Assembly (NCBI RefSeq): GCF_002878395.1
Contig: NC_061119.1
Coordinates: 41,526,263 to 41,590,262 of the forward strand
Length of the DNA stretch: 64,000 bases
Reading direction: 5' to 3'
DNA from: Capsicum annuum
Lineage: Eukaryota > Streptophyta > Magnoliopsida > Solanales > Solanaceae
Positions within the stretch are counted from its first letter, which is position 1. The number at the start of each line of letters is the position of its first letter. The notes beneath the pieces are model-generated. The model saw nothing but the letters and a program-made list of their open reading frames with translations. It ran no database searches and was not told the DNA's origin. Shown piece by piece: positions 33,901 to 44,905 of the stretch. The position numbers and the translations under genes were made by a program.

Positions 33901-34863
33901 ATTAGATGACTTGACAAACCCTTCCACCGACCTTGATGGTGTTTTGATCACATCGATTTGCTTAATAGGAAAAGTCAACCCTCCTAACATATTTTGTTGC
34001 AACCCAAATGATTGGACTTCAACCTTCTTTTCCTTTGGGACACAATGAATAATTAGAGTCACCTTATTACTAGGCAATGCCACAATGATTTTGGGTACTT
34101 TATTCACATCAAAAGATGTTGGACTCTTTTCAACCACCACTTTTGCCTCTCCAGCTGCCTCATCATTCTTTTTTATACTACCAACTTCTTTTATAGGGCA
34201 CACCTCACCAACATTTACCTCCTTCTACATATATTTCTTCAAGTAAAATTTTGTATCTGCAATGTAAAATGGGATTCTTCTTCAGTAAAAGACTCATCGT
34301 CAGCAACTACCTTTTTTTGGACTCTATTTTCTAAGTACTTAAAGCACTGGTGGACGTGATCAGTTTGTTATCATGTATTCATGGCTTTCCAAATAAGATG
34401 TTATATAAGGTCTTTGTGTCAATCACATACATTAATATATTTGAACTCATATATCCTATGTTGATTTCTAGTCTGATAGAACCTATAGCTCTTTTACCCC
34501 TTGATTGAATCCCTGAATCATAAGACGACATTCAGACAATTCATCCATCGAGATTCCAAGCTTTTTCATTGTGTGAATTAGAAGTATATTAAATCCAGAA
34601 CCATCATCAATCATAATTCTTTTCACTTTATGCTCATGCATATAGCCAACCATATACAAGGGACAATTGTGTGATGTCTTACCCAACAAGAGGTCATCAT
34701 CAGTGAATGTGATCTTTGAATCACAAGTGTTCACTTCTTCAGAAAGAGACTTAATGGGTTCTTGATGTGACAGGATTAATAAAGACGAGTCTCCCATTTC
34801 AGCCTCTTCTTTATTGATATTACAACATAAGGCCTTAATGCCAACATAAGATATTTCCCCCAT
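33865..34863 (-). pseudogene. Aspartic protease of the Tat element
   Basis: The 126-codon stretch 34483-34863 contains 'YMHEHKVKRIMIDDGSGFNI' then 'LLIHTMKKLGIS', the retropepsin flap and active-site region, with 'DDGS' in place of the usual D-T/S-G. The acidic residue is present. The second half, 33865-34203, continues to the linker. A stop and a shift lie at about 34205-34480. It would cleave the polyprotein. Confidence 0.75.
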
Positions 34864-36706
34864 GAAACCAATTCGATAAGAATTCCTCTAATGTCACCGG
34901 GTAACGAAGCTTTGGACGATAGTTCTTCTCAATTTTCATATTTCTTACATTCTTCTCTATTTTTTGGGGGGGGTCTTTTGACCATATTTCCTCTTGTAGC
35001 TTATTTGCCTGTCTCCTTTCATGAGCTCATCTTGCAACGTCTCCGTCGAGTCACTAGGATCCATCCTTCATCATCAGTGTGCTCAATAAGGGGTTGACTT
35101 TATTCTAATGAATCCTTCTTTACTATTACTTCAGTCATCATAGGAAGAGGCAATGGCCAACTAACATCTATGGGTTCAAAGTCGCCAAATTTAATCATCT
35201 TTTGCGGGGTTAAAATTAGGACATCATCACATTTATGAACTTCAACAAAGTTGCAAAGAAATATGAGATCAAGTGAACCAAAAGTGACTGATACTTGATT
35301 TGAACTTTCCTTCTCATCTTCGAGCAGTATTTTTCCTTCGCGGGCCAAGTCCATGACCTTTTCCTTGAAGATAAAAAACTTTTCTATGGGATTACCCAAC
35401 AATCGATGATATTTGCAGTAGTTTGGATCACTAGTCCTTCCAGCTTCATCTAGATGCTTTATCTCAGGTAACTCAAAGAGTTTATATGAAAGGAGTTCTT
35501 AAAAAATTTCTAGGATATTTGAGTCCAAAAATGGATAATCTTTTACTTGCATCTCCTTTAAAGTCAACTTTTTGCTAACATTATTCTGGAAAGATGTGGT
35601 TTTCACACTTTGCTTTTTACTTAGGTTTGTGGTGACCCTCAATGGTGCGACATTAAAATTCATCACCTCTTTACTTTTAGATTTTGGCATCAACTTGCCC
35701 TTTTTCTTCACTTCTAGTTTGTTTTTTCCTTTTTGGGGCTCGTAAACAGGCGGTCCTTGATTTCCACTTGAGGACATGCTTAACTCCATATTATGAATGC
35801 ATGTGGCATGTTCTTCAAATGACTTGGGTTTGATGCTTTGTAAGATGTAACAAAGTCCCCAATGCATTCCTTGAATACATATTCCTATCCTAGAAGCCTC
35901 ACTAAGTCTGTCTTTACAATTAAGACTCACGTTCCTCCATCGGTTGATGAACTTAGTGACATGTTCATCTTCTCATTGGTGCATATTGGTAAGTTCAAGC
36001 ATACTTACAATATGTATCGTGCTATAGAAACGATTGAGAAATTCATGTTCAAGTTGTTCCCAACTATCAATAGAACCAGACTCGACGTCAATATACCAAT
36101 CAAATGTATTTCCTTGTAAAGAGAGCACGAACTGTTTAACAAGATAATCTTAATAAGTTCTAGCATTGTTCCATATTTCAACAAAGTGTGCAACATATTG
36201 CTTTGGGTTTCCGTTACCATCAAATTATTAAAATTCTAAAGGTTGATAATTTGCAGGCATCTTCAATCCATCAATTCTTGAAGTATATGGCTTAGCATAT
36301 ATGAGAGATGGTTTGGAAGAAACATCATACTTGTCTTTAATGGTTCCCACAATAAAGTCCTTCAATTGGTGAATTGGGATTAACCCCTCAGTAGATACTT
36401 GTAGTTTATCAGCAACATGCATTTGCTTCACAGATGAGTCTCCTTTGTCTTGTACCATCGTACGCTTCCCAGATGTTTGGCTTGAGCCTCCCTCCATAAC
36501 ACTTTCAACTCTGTCTGTCAACTTGACAATCTGATTATTCTGATCTTGCACATATTTTGTTAGGTCTTCAATTGCCTTAGTCAAACTGGCAAGTTGTTCT
36601 TCCACAGTTGAGGTGTTAGTCACCATTGCTTGGATAGCCACCGAAGATGAAGAATTAAAACATGAATTTTTCCTCAAACTGAAATCTAAGTAAAATAGTT
36701 CACCAT
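34864..36706 (-). pseudogene. Gag of the Tat element, main part
   Basis: The pieces at 36228-36706, 36005-36223, 35499-35930 and 35100-35402 are consecutive. They contain a coiled coil ('SLTKAIEDLTKYVQDQNNQI', about 36545-36605), the Tat gag opening block 'GLKMPANYQPLEF' near 36240-36270, 'LNCKDRLSEASRIGICIQGM' near 35870-35930 and 'GNPIEKFFIFKEKVMDLARE' near 35340-35400. The last is the 'GH..EKCF..K..V..LA..GKI' block where a zinc-knuckle His-Cys has been lost. Frame breaks separate all pieces. The N-terminal exon lies beyond the CACTA-like insertion, at 43052-43441. Confidence 0.85.
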
Positions 36707-37552
36707 TACTACACAATGCATTTATTGCTACAAAATCTAAGTTATGAATTTAAAAACCGTCACTATTACCAAGTAATAGCTATAGAAATTTAAATTTTGT
36801 AGCTATTTATATATTCGTACAAATTCTTAGCCACGAAAATTAAAGTGATAAATCTAGTTTCTCATTTTTGCTACAATTACTAGCAATTGTGACAATTGTT
36901 GCCTAAATAGCTACAACTTTGTTGCTACGGTAAAATTTTATAGCTGGTTATAAGTTTTTGTGACAAAAAAAGTTATTGTAACAACAATAACTTTTTAGCC
37001 AGAGTAAACTATTTGAAACAAAATATAGCTAAATAAAATGTTTTGCTTCAAGATATAAAAAATTATAGCAATAGTTAAATGATATAGCCACATCTTTTTT
37101 GCTATGATAAAATTTAGTAGCTAACTATTATTTTTTGCTACGAATTGAAATTTATTGTAGTAATTAATAACTTTTTAACCACAAATATAATTTGAAATAA
37201 AATATTGTCGCTAAATAAATCTTTTTACTTGAAGTTATAAAAGAAATTGTTGCAATAGCTAAATGATATAGTCATAGATTTTTTGATATGATAAAGTTTT
37301 GTGGCTAAAATTATAACTTTTATCATGTGTTGAAACTTGTTATAGCAATAATGACCTTTTAATCATGAAAATGTTATTTAAAACAAATAATAGCAATGCA
37401 ATAAATATTTATGTTTTGAATATTAAGAAATCGTGGCAATAATTGGCTTAATATAATTGATAACCTTTTAGCCACAAAATATTTGAAATAAAATATTATA
37501 GATAAACAAATCTTTTTGCTTCAAGTTATAAAAAAAATTATTACAATTACTA

Positions 37553-38735
37553 AGGGTCTATTTGAAAAGCTACCTGATAATTGAAATTGTTGTAATTACC
37601 AATCTAGTAATTATGCCGACATATTTCTTTAGCACAGTGTCATTACAAGTGTACTATTAGATTGCACAAGTCAATCACATGTTTGTATTAATTTTTTCAA
37701 ATAAAGTTAATTGTTGAAAGTTAAAAATCACAAATATTTACAAATAAGTGAAATTTTAAAGGATATTAACTTAGATATTTATATTATATATTGTCTTTTG
37801 AAAATATATTAATAAAAAAATGCATGTTCTTAACTAATATTATAGAAAAAAATTTAATATATTTTTCTATATTTTAATAGATTAATCATAAAGTTTAAAA
37901 GTAGTACATATTTTTTTAAGAACATCATAAAATGCATGTTTTACAAAAATATTAATATTATAAATATAATACAATAAATTATTAGACATCTGGCCAAAAG
38001 ATAATCTATAAATTTTAATTGCTAAAACAATGTGAAATATCAAATCAATAATACTAAGCAAATAAACTGGAATAAAAAATATAACTTAAGTTCAACTTTC
38101 AAAATGAAAAAAAAAAACATAAAATACTTACATAAAATTTCAACATAATGTACATAAATATAATTTAAAAAAAAAGAAAAAAAAATAAATTGTAAGTGTA
38201 TAGCCTTATTCGACAACGAATTCTAGTTTAATCTAAAAATTAGAATAATTAATACAAATATACTAAATGAAAAAAAATAAATAAAAATAAATAACATAAG
38301 CAAAAAATAAATAATACGAACAATTGCATAAAATCACAAGAAGTAAATATTGAAAATGGGAAATAAGGAAATGAAATTTAAGTACTATAAATTAGAACAT
38401 ATATATATTTAAAAATATTATAATAATAAAAATTAAAAATTTAAAATAATAGAAATAGAAATTAAATCAAAATTAAAATTAAAATAAAGGATAAAAATAA
38501 AAAGTAAATAAAAATAAAAGGATAAAAATAAAAAGCAACCTTGAAATTACACCATGTAATTATTAGCGACTCACAACTCCTTCGTGAGAATTTAGAGAGT
38601 GCAATTATCCTTTGTCAATTACACCCAATTACCTGCTAATCAAGTAATTACCTAATCAACTAAACATGTCAGACAGTGTAATTACACTCAATTACACCAA
38701 ATCCAATTTTCAGGGTGACTTTCTAAACATGCCTT
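37553..38735. mobile_element. TIR element nested in the CACTA-like element (hAT-like MITE)
   Basis: The left end reads 'AGGGTCTATTTGAAAAGCTA' and the inverse of the right end 'AGGCATGTTTAGAAAGTCAC', both followed by 'AATTG...GTAATTAC' blocks. The 8-bp flanks AATTACTA and TTATACTA agree at 6 of 8 positions. Interior is AT-rich (80% or more by eye) and without ORFs. Confidence 0.5.
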
Positions 38736-39564
38736 ATACTATAAGGTCATATATTTTTTGATACGATGACGTTCGTGGCTAAAATTATGCACTTTTGTCA
38801 TGTGTTAGAACTTATTGTAGCAATAATGACCTTCTGAACATGAAAAAAGTTATTTAAAATAAAAAATTACAACGAAATAAATATTTTTTGTTTGGATATT
38901 AAAAAAGATCATGGCAATAATTGAATTAATAATAACTATACAATAATATATAGTAATAAGTTGCATGAAAAAATAATTTAGAATTATTATTGTAGTAAAT
39001 TTGATAGCTAGCAATTGTTTTTTAACCCCAACTGAAATTTATTGTAGCAATGCTAATCTAGTGTATTTAGAGGTATTGATCGTAATTCGATTCAATTTTA
39101 AATGACTACTTATTGATTTCAAATGTAATTTAAATAATAGGTGATCGTATCTAATTGATGTTAATTAATTAATCATACCAAACTTAAATATAACTTCACT
39201 AAGTCTCACTGAAGTTCACCTTGATCAAGAGCTTAAAAAATGCTATTTTGGCTCAAACTAAACATGTTCTGTCAGAATAATATAGTTGTCGATCAAATGT
39301 ATTGAATGTTGCAGCTTGCAAGTCTTAAATAAAACTTAAATGCATACTTGATCATTTCAAAATTTAGGAAAACTTTCAATTATTCTCATTCATATTTTAT
39401 CCTGCCTAAGTATTTTCAAAATTGTTATTTCACTTGGACATGATTTATTGAGACAATATTTTAGAAAAATCACTGTAATTAAAGATTTTATTATTCAACT
39501 TGATTTAATTTTATGGAACACTACTTGCAAGTTTCAAATTAGAATGCGCCCAATATTATTTAAT

Positions 39565-40170
39565 AATTTTTTTTTGTAAACAAGAGATGCATTAAGAAAA
39601 GATAATTACAAAGGAACTAGTCTGGTTCAATAGAAAAAAAATTATGGCTATGCCCACGAGAAGGTAATGGGACCTTTTTTAGTGGGTAATTCCTACTACA
39701 TCTGCCCAAATATTTTGGGCTACAAAAGGTGGTGGTGGGGGGGGGGGGGGGGGAGATACAAAAACACTAAAAAAATTAAGATCTACCTTCCTTGCTCCAT
39801 GTTTGGCTAAGGCATCAGCAACTAAATTTTCTTCCCTATAGCAGTGCTGAATTGTTGTTGTTGACCCCAACTTTCCTAACAACAATCTGCGTTCATGGAG
39901 GAGAGAGTTATAAACAAGATTACCCTGTTGGAGCTTTACAATTACTTTTTGAGAATCAATATTAACATGAACTGGAAGTAAGTGATGTTGCAGAACAAAC
40001 TTAAGCCCTTGAATCAGAGCCAAAAGCTCCATCAAATTATTAGTAGCATGAGGAAAGTGCTAAGCAAACCCCACTACCCAATCTCCATTAGAATTCCTAA
40101 CCACACCTTCAATACCTCCATTCCCAAGGTTACCTAAACAGGATCCATCAGTGTTAAGTTTGAAAGTTAA
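39565..40170 (-). mobile_element. 5'-truncated LINE with RNase H domain
   Basis: The minus strand encodes an RNase H (RVT_3) domain: '[20 protein letters not shown]' (40100-40165, first Asp), 'MELLALIQGLKFVL' (39995-40035, Glu), 'VNIDSQKVIVKLQQGN' (39915-39965, Asp) and 'ADALAKHGARK' (39775-39810, Asp). A stop is at about 40060. Downstream, at 39568-39576, the minus strand ends in an A-run, so this looks like the 3' end of a plant L1-type element. A C-run on the minus strand encodes a polyproline stretch. No clean target duplication was found. Confidence 0.6.
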
Positions 40171-40189
40171 TAAATTTATTTATGTTGGG

Positions 40190-42100
40190 TAGTGTTGGTT
40201 AAATATTTTTAAAATTTTATTTAAAGTAAGTTATATATATTTCTGAGGTAGTAAATTACTTGATATTAAGTGTCTCATTAAGTGTCAAACAAATACTTGA
40301 TAATGATGTTGGTTAACTAATTTTTATTTTTCTATTTAAAATAAGTTATTTAAATATTCATAATTGAAATTTTTTCTTGCATCAACTGTCAACTTTTTAA
40401 GGGCATGAGTTTAAAACTTAAGCGTGTAGTTTACGTGGGTCTCACAATCTCAAAAAAATTATACACATCCTTTTTTTTACTCCATCTGTCTCAAACTGTG
40501 TGACACCTTTTGGATTGGATTTAATTTTTCTCATACGGTGTTTAAACTAAAATAGTAATTCAAATTCATATTCTTATTTAAAATCAAATTGAAATAATCG
40601 AATGTAGTGGAAGTATGAATCCGCCATAACAGAGCACTTTAATACAAATTTGAATTCAGGTTATTAATATAAGAAAAATTGAATTGATACTTTTTATATG
40701 AAATTTCTATCTTAAAATATTTTTTAAACTTGAATTTTATAGTAACTAACAATCACAATATTATTTTTCTTCTCTGATTCTGTATAGATAGATTTCTGAT
40801 ATTGATAATTTTATTTTATTTTATAGTTTTCTATTTTAAACTTACATTTTGTTTCATACAAATTATTTTAAATTCTTATGCAACAACATACCTAATGCGG
40901 TCTAAGAAGAATAGAGACTTTATTCCGACTTTAGAAATTGAGAAAATCATTTAATTTATCCAAATAATTATTTTTTTGAATTACTATGTTTTAGTGTATT
41001 TTGAAAGTATAAAATTAAATTAAGAATAATCATAAAATTAACATAACACTATAAGTTAAAAACTTATTAAAATAGGAGAAAAGATAACAAAATTAACAAT
41101 ATCATGAAGGACCAAAAAAGTTGAAAAGAAATATATTTTGGAATAATATTTATTTCAAATAGAATAGTTAACTTTTTTCATTAACTTAAAGTAAAGTATA
41201 TATTTATTATTATTTCATTAGAGAAATTTTATTAGTTATTAATAATATCATTTATAAAAAGAAAGCAAAATCATATATGTAGTAGTACTATAAGGAAATG
41301 TGAGTTACAAAAAAAGGTAAAGGAAGTGAAAAAAGGCCAAAAAATAAATAAATCTTAAACTCTACCAAATCAAATAAATTTTTTTTAAAAATATCAAACC
41401 TAAATCTCTCTCCAACTGTGGTCTTCTTTTCCATTTTAGAACCAAACCCCAAAATCTTTTCCCCAAGAAAAAAAATCAAAAATTTAAAAGCCCAAAATTT
41501 TCCTCTAAAATTTTCAAACCTAATCAAATAATCTACTCTTCCTACCACTTTAAACACCTAGATCCCTTTCCCCTCTTCCCACTTCTTTCTTTTCTTTGGC
41601 TCCTTTCATCCCTTTTCACCCTCGCCTTTGCTTATCTTAGTTTATGGTTCCCTGTGAATTTTTATGTGTAATGTTTTGCTTATCAACTTTTTATTTTTAT
41701 AGGTTCTTACAACATGGAATTCTTCAAATAGATGAGATAAATTTTTATATTATAAGTATTGCATTGAATTTTATATATTTTTGTTAATGTAAAGATAACT
41801 TTTTTATATGCATGTGTTCTGAATGTTGATATTGAAATTTGATATTTTTTATTCGTGAAATTATACTAATTATGTTATTATTGTTGTATTGACATTTGAG
41901 ATCTACATCTACATATTCTAAGTTGTTTTGCACTTTTTCTTGTTTTTATTTGTTAAAACTTAAGTAAAAGAATCATATAATACATATATATATTTTTTCT
42001 CCTTGAAATTCTATGTATATACACATTTACATATATAATTAGTTGATCTTGATTTTCTTGGCGCTAATATATTTTATCATTTTTTATAGGCATATTAATG
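40190..42100. other. AT-rich interior of the CACTA-like element, no gene recognised
   Basis: A MITE-like start 'TACTCCATCTGTCTCAAAC' is visible at 40478, but no matching other end. The C/T-rich piece at 41380-41640 looks like a plant leader sequence. No sustained ORF. Confidence 0.35.
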
Positions 42101-42129
42101 GGAAAGGAGCAGGTAAATGACAAATTAGG

Positions 42130-42243
42130 ATGAATGTTGATCAAGATAAGGTGCACTTGAAGACCTTGAAAGGAGAGATAGAAGAAGACAATGCTTCTCT
42201 GAGCTCAAACAAGATTATATCAGAAAAGAATTGTATATTGTGA
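42130..42243 (+). other. Small ORF in the CACTA-like element, possibly a captured exon
   Basis: 37 codons, 'MNVDQDKVHLKTLKGEIEED' and a short tail, ending with TGA. It is charged and of ordinary composition in very AT-rich DNA, about 500 bp downstream of the C/T-rich leader-like stretch. Neighbouring DNA lacks other coding signs. No family is recognised and chance cannot be excluded. Confidence 0.25.
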
Positions 42244-43051
42244 CTATTCTTAAAATTGTAAAACATAATTATATGTAACTTGACAATCGTATTGGAATCT
42301 CAAAAATGAATTCATAACTACTTTATGTAACTTCTATGACGAACAAAGCTAGTGAAAATTCTTTAATTTGTAATATGTAATTTTTAATTTCTTTAGTCAT
42401 ATTAAGAAATCCATTGATTAATAATGTTTATTGTTGAATTCTTCAATTTATAGCAATAAATATTGTAGTTTAGCCACAACCTATATATTCTAAAAAAAAT
42501 GGCTTTGCATTTTCACTTTTAATACACAAAAAATTAGCTACAGTTTCTGTATTTCATAGCAAAAATAACAAAACTTTTAGCCATACATAAGAATATTTAT
42601 GGAAAATATTTTAGCTTATAGCTATAGATTTTCTAATTCGTAACTAAATACAAATGTTGTTATCAGGAAATTAAAATATAAAATAGCCACAATTTTTTAA
42701 TTTTTATAGCAAACAAATCAAGTCTTTTGCCACAATAGAACATAGTGTGGCTATATATAAGAATTGCGATAGATTTTATTTATTGTGGCAACAAGATGAA
42801 ACTTTTTGGTACAAGTATATAATCCGTAACAAGAACATTTTATCATCACAGCTACAACACAATATCTTTTGTAGCTATAAGGATTACTCCTTAGCCACCG
42901 ACTATGTAACGTCTGTAGGTAACTTTTAATTATGCCGCTTCTTTCTACGGATGCTTCAGAAGAAAAAATTATAGCTAAAGTGTTTAGCCATGAAAAATTT
43001 CATATTTAGTTACGAGGTATTCTATAGCTATACATGTCTTATTTTGTAGTG

Positions 43052-43441
43052 CACGCGGAGTAACTGAAGCAGACTTAGTGATCGAGGCATGATCATCCCC
43101 ATGCATGATGTGGTCCTTAGTCTTAAATGGGCTAAGTCGAGCTAAAGTATTCTCAACGCTATCAGTGATATTCTCCCCTTCTTCCAACTCATTAGGAAGA
43201 AATCTTGCCCCTTTGAAGGCTGCAGATCAGATACAGGAGCTGATACGGATGACACTTCAAGTGTTTGTTGTCCTAGTAAGTTTGTTTCGTTCTTAGTAAT
43301 GTGCTCCACACTCTCCATGCTAGAATCAAGTATGTTATCCACCTCAGAGGAAAACTTGGAGTGAGTAGCCTTAGCAACAACTGATTTGAAGTAAAACTTC
43401 TTGGACGCCATTGTAGTATTCTTAAAAATGATGGTTAATAC
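43052..43441 (-). pseudogene. Gag N-terminal part of the Tat element
   Basis: The likely start is 'MASKKFYFKSVVAKATHSKF' (ATG about 43409-43411), followed by a Ser/Thr-rich stretch and, after a frameshift near 43175, 'GENITDSVENTLARLSPFK' to the CACTA-like insertion at 43051. It is 50-80 bp inside the 5' LTR. The remainder of gag resumes at 36706. Confidence 0.7.
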
Positions 43442-43486
43442 GAAGAGATGATAGGTAGAGAAGGTCTCACTGGGCATGCCCGAATT

Positions 43487-44546
43487 CGTAGACGATAAAT
43501 TTTTTAAGTCAAAAAAAATAATAATCGAGACAGAAAAAATCGAAGTAACAAAATATAATATTTGATTTCAAATGTAGTAAGTGTTGCAATCTCTATGATA
43601 ATCCTCTAATTCTTCAAAGTAATATGAACTTGGACTTGAACTTGATTTGGATTCAAGGGATTGAGTAGCTTGATCTTGAATCTTCGTCTTCGGACTTGAA
43701 TTTGGATATTAGTTTGTCACAAACACTTGGATGATTGCGACGAACGATGAATAAGTAACTTGATCTTGAACAAGAGTTCTGTCGTTCTTGATATTGAACT
43801 TGATCTTGAACTTGATTGTTTGAAACTTATAACTTGAAGAGAAATTATGGTTTTTGAACCACGAGCTCTCTTCTTGCTTTTTGTTTCTCAAAATCCTTTT
43901 CTCTGTGAATTATGAGGATCCCTATTTATAGCTGGAGGGGTAAGGCCATAGTGTGATTTGATTGGCTGATTCAAAATTGACCAATCACATTCTTTCGGTG
44001 ACAAGTTCTAATTTGATTGGCTAGAACATGTCATCTGCACATATGGCATGATTTTAGTGGCTCATTTTATTTAACTTGGATTGCGACATAATATCAACAC
44101 ATGTCATGTTTTTATAAGCTCATTTCATTTAACTTGGATTGCCACATAATAGTGATACATGTCATACTTTTAGTGGCTCATTTTATTTAACTTGGACTAC
44201 CACATAATATCGACATTGTCATGCTTTTAGTGGCTCATTTCATTTAATTTGAATTATCACATAATATTAACACATTTCATGCTTTTAGTGGTTCATTTTA
44301 TTTAACATGGATTGCCACTTCATATGACAAGAGGCATGTACTAGGACTTGTAAGCTGAGCTAGCACCCATTTGGGCTTTAGGTTAATAAATATAGGCTCA
44401 TCATTTCAATTAAATTAGCTCAATATATTTGTGATTAAATGATTAACCCAATCATATTAGTCATATTATTTGGACTATTTTCTTAAATTTTGATATAATT
44501 CAAATAAATATATAAATTTAAATTTAGTAAAATTTTAATACTCACA
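43487..44546 (-). repeat. 5' LTR of the Tat element
   Basis: 1060 bp, matching 18722-19785. The last two bases of the minus-strand end are CG instead of CA. It carries the same TATA box ('CTATTTATAG' at about 43922) and 58-bp internal repeats (44056-44345). A primer site could not be named: the 20 bases after the LTR on the minus strand do not contain a clear 'TGG' match to a tRNA I can recall. Confidence 0.85.
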
Positions 44547-44703
44547 AGCATTAGGATGAGCGGTAGAAATTGGTACCAATTCATATTAGTATTTGAAATA
44601 AAAAAAAAAAGAGAAAATGAACTTAAAAAAAAATCCCACATGGCGGGTTCTAGAATTTTGAAGTTACACATCCGTGTGCTAGTCATATGATGTCATACGA
44701 ATT

Positions 44704-44890
44704 AACTACTAGAGTTGGCATGGTGGTTCAGCGCCATAACCCTTAAGTAAGAGATCGGGGGTTCGATCGCCTCTGGCGAATGGAGCAAATTCTGTGGCCA
44801 GTTCCCTACCACTTAGTGCGCTGACAGAGGAACAGAGGATTAGTCTCACGACTTCCGGCTGTGGGGATACCTTGGGAAACCAAAAAAAAA
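44704..44890 (+). mobile_element. tRNA-derived SINE with perfect 15-bp TSD
   Basis: The target duplication GATGTCATACGAATT lies at 44689-44703 and 44891-44905. The 187-bp body starts with a box A-like 'GGCATGGTGGTTCAGCGCC' and has a box B 'GGTTCGATCGC' (about 44761). It ends in an A-run. The head resembles the SolS/TS type SINEs of Solanaceae. RNA polymerase III would transcribe it and a LINE reverse transcriptase would insert it. The perfect duplication suggests a young insertion. Confidence 0.93.
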
Positions 44891-44905
44891 GATGTCATAC
44901 GAATT

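Larger units (their letters stand above)
36704..43054. mobile_element. CACTA-like DNA transposon, non-autonomous, inserted in Tat gag
   Basis: Element 36707-43051. The right end, read inversely, begins 'CACTACAAAATAAGACATG'. The left end reads 'TACTACACAATG', one base from CACTA. The 3-bp flanks are CAT and CAC. Gag reading on both sides (43052-43441 and below 36706) shows that it splits one gene. Subterminal DNA (36720-37550, 38740-39060, 42430-43050) is filled with variants of 'GCTACAAAAT' and 'TAGCCACAAA', as in CACTA subterminal repeats. I see no TNP2-type transposase, so the element is probably non-autonomous. Confidence 0.6.
18717..44551 (-). mobile_element. Tat-lineage Ty3/gypsy retrotransposon, 25.8 kb with nested insertions
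   Basis: Two LTRs of about 1.06 kb (18722-19785 and 43487-44546) lie in the same orientation. Their minus-strand reading begins TGTGAGTATT and ends CGTCTACA (CGTCTACG in the right copy). The 5-bp flanks are AGGAT and AGCAT, one mismatch. On the minus strand gag starts just inside the right LTR, and protease, RT, RNase H, a second RVT_3-type RNase H and integrase follow in order; a polypurine tract precedes the left LTR. The extra RNase H places it in the Tat lineage. Subtracting the hAT and CACTA-like insertions leaves about 14.8 kb. All ORFs are broken, so it is inactive. An antisense gene occupies the space between pol and the 3' LTR. Confidence 0.8.

Noticed and set aside
40478..40640. Complete MITE starting 'TACTCCATCTGTCTC'
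   Set aside because: I could not find a matching inverted end or TA target duplication, so only the left terminus is suggestive.
36707..43051. Autonomous CACTA transposon with TNP2-type transposase
   Set aside because: No transposase-like translation was found inside on either strand, only subterminal repeats, a LINE end and AT-rich DNA.
43142..43296. Plus-strand ORF at 43105-43296
   Set aside because: Antisense to Tat gag, whose minus-strand frame has recognisable continuity across the CACTA-like insertion.
44704..44890. tRNA gene
   Set aside because: Boxes A and B are present, but the sequence lacks a foldable acceptor and anticodon arm, ends in an A-run and has a 15-bp target duplication. 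It is a SINE.
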